A stretch of 9,136 nt of DNA from an uncultured Devosia sp. (GTDB lineage Bacteria; Pseudomonadota; Alphaproteobacteria; Rhizobiales; Devosiaceae), in assembly GCA_934553185.1 (NCBI GenBank), contig CAKTFF010000060.1, positions 1-9,136 of the forward strand, given 5' to 3'. The position numbers were made by a program, and so were the translations under genes. Shown here in pieces: positions 7,161-9,136 of this stretch. Numbering within the stretch: the first letter of the stretch is position 1; every line of letters starts with the position of its first letter. The notes beneath the pieces are model-generated. The model had not been told where the DNA came from and made no database searches. It saw only the letters and a list, made by a program, of their open reading frames with translations.

Positions 7161-7287
7161 CATAATTTGAATCACCCGACCTTAGAAACCCTGGGTTTCC
7201 GGTTCGTTTGTGGGTGCATAACCTGGATGGAATCAGGGCATAACTTGCCTTTGCGCCACCAGACTCAGGCCATAACTTGATTCACCT
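7161..7287 (+). repeat. Four short direct repeats with CATAAYYTG core
   Basis: CATAATTTG (7161-7169), CATAACCTG (7217-7225), CATAACTTG (7239-7247) and CATAACTTG (7271-7279) all run in the same direction. Each is followed by related sequence: AATCACCC, GATGGAATC, CCTTTGCG and ATTCACC. The first and last copies are the most alike beyond the core. Start-to-start distances are 56, 22 and 32 bases, too irregular for CRISPR. Iterated end-repeats of this kind occur at termini of IS21-type elements and in replication or regulatory protein arrays. No transposase is present, so this would be a remnant or solo end. The repeats are seen directly; the identity is a guess. Confidence 0.5.
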
Positions 7288-7351
7288 CGAATCGGCGGGA
7301 AAGTCAACGCTTTACCGGCTCACGGGTAGCCCCGCTTCTGCTGTTCACTGC

Positions 7352-7747
7352 CTACAACTTGCTGGGCGTTATGGTAGAGCTCAGCGTTGCCTCTACCCAA
7401 TCAAGGTCGTGCACGCCGCAACGTTTAACGCGCTCAACCTTGATGAACGGGATGCTGGCACTTAGAATTCCGCTGCCGCTGGTCTCTGCGTAGATCAGTG
7501 ATGCCGCCTGACCGACGCACGCGCAGGTAAGAGTACGGCACGCATCAGCCAGTTGCATCATTTCGGACGATCCGAGAGACTGCTCTATCAGTCCGCTGGC
7601 GAAAAACAGGCTCTTGGTTTCCCCATCAAGTTGGTCAGCGACAATATCGACCACGTGAAAACTGTGCGATGTGCCGAATAGACGCTGAACCAGATCCTTC
7701 TTACGCAATTGAACAAGGAGAGTCGCTTCAGCAAACACCATTTGCAC
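7352..7747 (-). CDS. Unrecognised 131-codon protein coupled to the ImmA/IrrE regulator
   Basis: I do not recognise this family. The GTG start at 7747 lies one base after the regulator's stop codon and has AGGAGG 9 bases upstream, inside the regulator's last codons. An ATG two codons later is less well placed. This arrangement indicates translational coupling and a joint role. The protein has no signal peptide or membrane helix. It has a hydrophobic, probably alpha/beta start (ATLLVQLRKKDLVQRLF), two His at 28 and 31, an Asp-rich stretch (VVDIVADQLDGE) and a cysteine cluster C70-x4-C75-x-C77, with C110-x2-H113 later. These Cys/His could bind metal, or be incidental. Codon use is more relaxed and GC lower than in the left half. 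A 7-bp inverted repeat (7373-7379/7391-7397) lies in its last codons without a T tract. As partner of an ImmA/IrrE regulator it could be a toxin, substrate or effector; all of that is inference. Confidence 0.7.
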   Translation of the reverse strand: MQMVFAEATLLVQLRKKDLVQRLFGTSHSFHVVDIVADQLDGETKSLFFASGLIEQSLGSSEMMQLADACRTLTCACVGQAASLIYAETSGSGILSASIPFIKVERVKRCGVHDLDWVEATLSSTITPSKL

Positions 7748-7748
7748 G

Positions 7749-8810
7749 CTAGGCGACCTCCTGGTTCAACCTCGCATTCAACTCGGTGACTTCGATACCA
7801 AGCAGCTCGGTTGCCTTCGACTCGCCGATTATACGCTCAGCCAACGCTCGATAGCAAAGACGCTCGAACCTCTTTGGATATTCATAATCGGGCGGAAGAC
7901 TGCCGGGCTCCTCAAATGGTTCGCTGCGCCACCCTCGATCCGAAAATGTCTTGAAAAGCTGCGCGAAGGTCGACTGGCTTATTATCTCCAAGTCCTTGCA
8001 TCGGTAAGTAAGAGCTTGAAGACTCACACCGAACCTGGCCTTCAACGCTGTCAGCTCTCCTATGCTTATAGAACGCCTTCGATCTCCAATTTCCGCCCGC
8101 AGCGATTCAGCAGGCATCAAGAATGCGCCGGCGAAACGGTTCGCCGCCTTCTCGGCATCGACGCCATCTCCCACTGCGAGCACGATGTGTCCTAATTCGT
8201 GAGCAAGACTAAACCGCTTTCGCTCCGACCAGGTGTTATGGCGTATAACGATGACACGCGCTGCGTGTTGATCCCGCCGAAGAACCTTCGCGGCTAGGCC
8301 GTCTATGCTGTCGAGGTCTATCGAGAGCACCTTTATGCCGCGCTCTTCTAATAGCTCCGCCAAGCGAGGAATTGGGTCGGTTCCCAATCCCCATTCCTCA
8401 CGCAGCTTCCCAGCGGCATTCTCGGCATCGTCATAGCTTCGAGACATAAGAGGATAATCTCGAGGCTGAGCCCAGTCGACACTGTTCAGCCCGAGCATCT
8501 CCTCTACATCAAGATACCGCTCAATAAGCAAAAGTGTTCGGGCCTCGATCGTTGCCTCTTCCTTGATGGACTTCGAACGCTTTCGGAACTCGATACCTTC
8601 TAGCGCCAGGACATCATCCCTCATCAGGTAGTCCATCGAGACATTCAGCGCTCGTGCAAGAGCCATGAAGACCTTGGAACTCGGCATGTCTTCGTTTCGC
8701 TCGTATTTGCCGATCGCCTGGGCGGTGACGAGGTCATCGAGTTGGGTCGCGAGTTCTCTCAGCGACCATCCAGTTGCCGCTCGCGCCTTGCGCAGCTTGA
8801 CGCCGATCAT
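7749..8810 (-). CDS. XRE-type HTH regulator fused to ImmA/IrrE metallopeptidase
   Basis: The 353-residue protein combines an N-terminal Cro/C1-type helix-turn-helix (about 4-62: LRKARAATGWSLRELATQL, AQAIGKYERNEDMPSS, LARALNVSMDYLM) with an ImmA/IrrE (DUF955) zinc peptidase domain. The linker (about 65-140) is charged and helical. The zinc site is HELGH at 204-208, and Glu220 in the family motif E-x3-N-R-F-A-G-A-F-L-M-P supplies the third ligand. The C-terminal region (about 235-353) contains a second helical module with LKARFGVSLQALTYRCKDLEII. Family members such as Bacillus ImmA and Deinococcus IrrE/DdrO systems cleave repressors on stress or DNA damage; here the DNA-binding part is in the same chain. 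The ATG at 8810 has GGGGAG 7-8 bases upstream. It is followed by the coupled gene at 7747 and divergent from the gene at 8986. Two 13-bp direct repeats in the divergent region are possible binding sites. Lower GC than the left genes suggests acquisition. Confidence 0.92.
   Translation of the reverse strand: MIGVKLRKARAATGWSLRELATQLDDLVTAQAIGKYERNEDMPSSKVFMALARALNVSMDYLMRDDVLALEGIEFRKRSKSIKEEATIEARTLLLIERYLDVEEMLGLNSVDWAQPRDYPLMSRSYDDAENAAGKLREEWGLGTDPIPRLAELLEERGIKVLSIDLDSIDGLAAKVLRRDQHAARVIVIRHNTWSERKRFSLAHELGHIVLAVGDGVDAEKAANRFAGAFLMPAESLRAEIGDRRRSISIGELTALKARFGVSLQALTYRCKDLEIISQSTFAQLFKTFSDRGWRSEPFEEPGSLPPDYEYPKRFERLCYRALAERIIGESKATELLGIEVTELNARLNQEVA
7757..7762 (-). promoter_or_regulatory. 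Strong ribosome binding site inside the end of the regulator gene
   Basis: AGGAGG lies within the last coding triplets of the ImmA/IrrE regulator and 9 bases before the GTG at 7747. It decides the start of the downstream 131-codon gene: spacing to the GTG is near ideal, while the ATG at 7741 would be 15 bases away. Confidence 0.75.
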
Positions 8811-8852
8811 GTTGATCTCCCCTTCGGTTTCCCACCGTCACACGTAGGACAT

Positions 8853-8941
8853 TTTTTGTAAACCGATACCTCTTGAATCAAATTGTCGCACACCTTACCT
8901 ATGTCGCCGGGCGACGAGTTCCGGACCGTTTTTGTAAACCG
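8853..8941. promoter_or_regulatory. Pair of 13-bp direct repeats in the divergent promoter region
   Basis: TTTTTGTAAACCG occurs identically at 8853-8865 and 8929-8941, 76 bases apart start to start, in the 175 bases between two divergent genes. One copy lies 43 bases before the regulator's ATG, the other 44 bases before the ATG at 8986, so the two are nearly symmetric with respect to the two genes. That placement fits operators for an autoregulating HTH protein controlling both directions. On the minus strand the repeat reads CGGTTTACAAAAA, containing TTTACA, which could overlap a -35 element. No convincing complete promoter was recognised. Confidence 0.6.
8903..8915. promoter_or_regulatory. 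Perfect 13-bp palindrome between the divergent genes
   Basis: GTCGCCGGGCGAC has perfect 6-bp arms (GTCGCC/GGCGAC) around a single central base. It sits between the two 13-bp direct repeats, close to the middle of the divergent region. It could be a dimer-binding operator; a short GC-rich palindrome can also arise by chance in GC-rich DNA. Confidence 0.35.
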
Positions 8942-8985
8942 GCTAGATCGCATTGGTGACGCGCGATCTGGGAAAGGATGCTGCG

Positions 8986-9136
8986 ATGACGGTCAGGACT
9001 ACGCACTTCAAGGTTGGCAACGGCGACATGACGCTTATCGAAACCGACTCGGGTCGCAAGATCCTGGTCGACTGCAACATTCGCCAGACCGAAGATCACG
9101 ACGACGATCGCCCAGACGTTGCAAAGCAGCTGCGTG
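8986..9136 (+). CDS. Start of a metallo-beta-lactamase-fold (ComEC-like) protein, cut by the window edge
   Basis: An open frame starts at ATG 8986 with AGGA 7 bases upstream and runs off the right edge; 50 full codons are visible. The beginning reads FKVGNGDMTLIETDSGRKIL and continues VDCNIR, the strand-turn-strand pattern that opens MBL-fold hydrolases of the ComEC/Rec2 type (hydrophobic-V-G-x-G-D-x-x-L-I, then a strand ending in a conserved Asp). It continues with an Asp-rich stretch (EDHDDDRPDVAKQLR). The diagnostic HxHxDH zinc motif would lie further downstream and cannot be seen, so catalytic competence is unknown. There is no signal peptide. It is divergent from the ImmA/IrrE regulator and probably under its control through the intergenic repeats. 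MBL-fold proteins of this type are often found in conflict and defence loci, which is general knowledge rather than evidence for this locus. Confidence 0.65.
   Translation, partial: MTVRTTHFKVGNGDMTLIETDSGRKILVDCNIRQTEDHDDDRPDVAKQLR

Larger units (their letters stand above)
6940..7351. other. 412-base stretch without a gene between backbone and accessory block
   Basis: No convincing coding region is seen on either strand; the short open frame starting at 7277 runs antisense into the downstream gene. The stretch contains the upstream region of the oxidoreductase gene (with an inverted repeat at 7023-7040), a 33-bp palindromic repeat (7081-7113), four CATAAYYTG repeats (7161-7279) and the 3' flank of the 7352-7747 gene. 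I see no tRNA, no clear attachment site and no transposase fragment. No obvious rho-independent terminator for the 7352-7747 gene is visible either. Confidence 0.7.

Noticed and set aside
7161..7287. CRISPR-like interpretation of the CATAAYYTG repeats
   Set aside because: The repeat core is only 9 bases with variants and spacing is irregular (56, 22 and 32 bases), with no cas genes in view.
7277..7465. 62-codon plus-strand frame
   Set aside because: It runs antisense into the coupled gene at 7352-7747, has no convincing ribosome site and no recognisable features.
8899..9099. 66-codon minus-strand frame at the right edge
   Set aside because: It is antisense to the MBL-like start at 8986, which has a better ribosome site and a recognisable motif.

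Overview
The window reads as chromosome of a GC-rich alphaproteobacterium, most likely Hyphomicrobiales (Devosia-like, by inference). The grounds are a RegB/PrrB/ActS-type redox sensor kinase, a DUF2852 membrane protein, a class A penicillin-binding protein with an alphaproteobacterial look, and strong G/C at third codon positions. No rRNA, tRNA or CRISPR array is visible.

Backbone part (1 to about 6940). The left edge holds the first 302 codons of a redox-sensing histidine kinase on the minus strand. Divergent from it is a DUF2852 protein (1050-1517) closed by a strong intrinsic terminator (1544-1573). A YgjP/DUF45-type zinc metalloprotease follows (1693-2430). It converges on a bifunctional PBP1A-type peptidoglycan synthase (2454-5099, minus), which has an unusual C-terminal tail of repeated D-P-A-T-G-Q units. 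Divergent from the PBP is a small secreted protein with an HExxH motif (5373-5906), converging on a luciferase-like flavin-dependent oxidoreductase (5917-6939, minus).

Transition (6940-7351). This 412-base stretch without a gene holds an 18-bp inverted repeat, a 33-bp dispersed-type palindrome and four short same-direction CATAAYYTG repeats that look like a mobile-element end or a protein-binding array. It marks the boundary between ordinary backbone and the right-hand block.

Accessory-looking part (7352 to the right edge). Base composition is visibly less GC-rich and codon use more relaxed. A helix-turn-helix plus ImmA/IrrE metallopeptidase gene (7749-8810, minus) is followed after one base by an unrecognised 131-codon gene (7352-7747) that starts at a GTG behind a strong ribosome binding site lying inside the regulator gene. 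Divergent from the regulator, and cut by the right edge, begins a gene whose first 50 residues resemble the start of a metallo-beta-lactamase-fold (ComEC-like) hydrolase. The divergent promoter region carries a 13-bp direct repeat and a perfect 13-bp palindrome, both operator candidates. My best guess is a protease-regulated stress or defence module. Its arrangement is seen directly; its function is inference, and most of the divergent gene lies outside the window.
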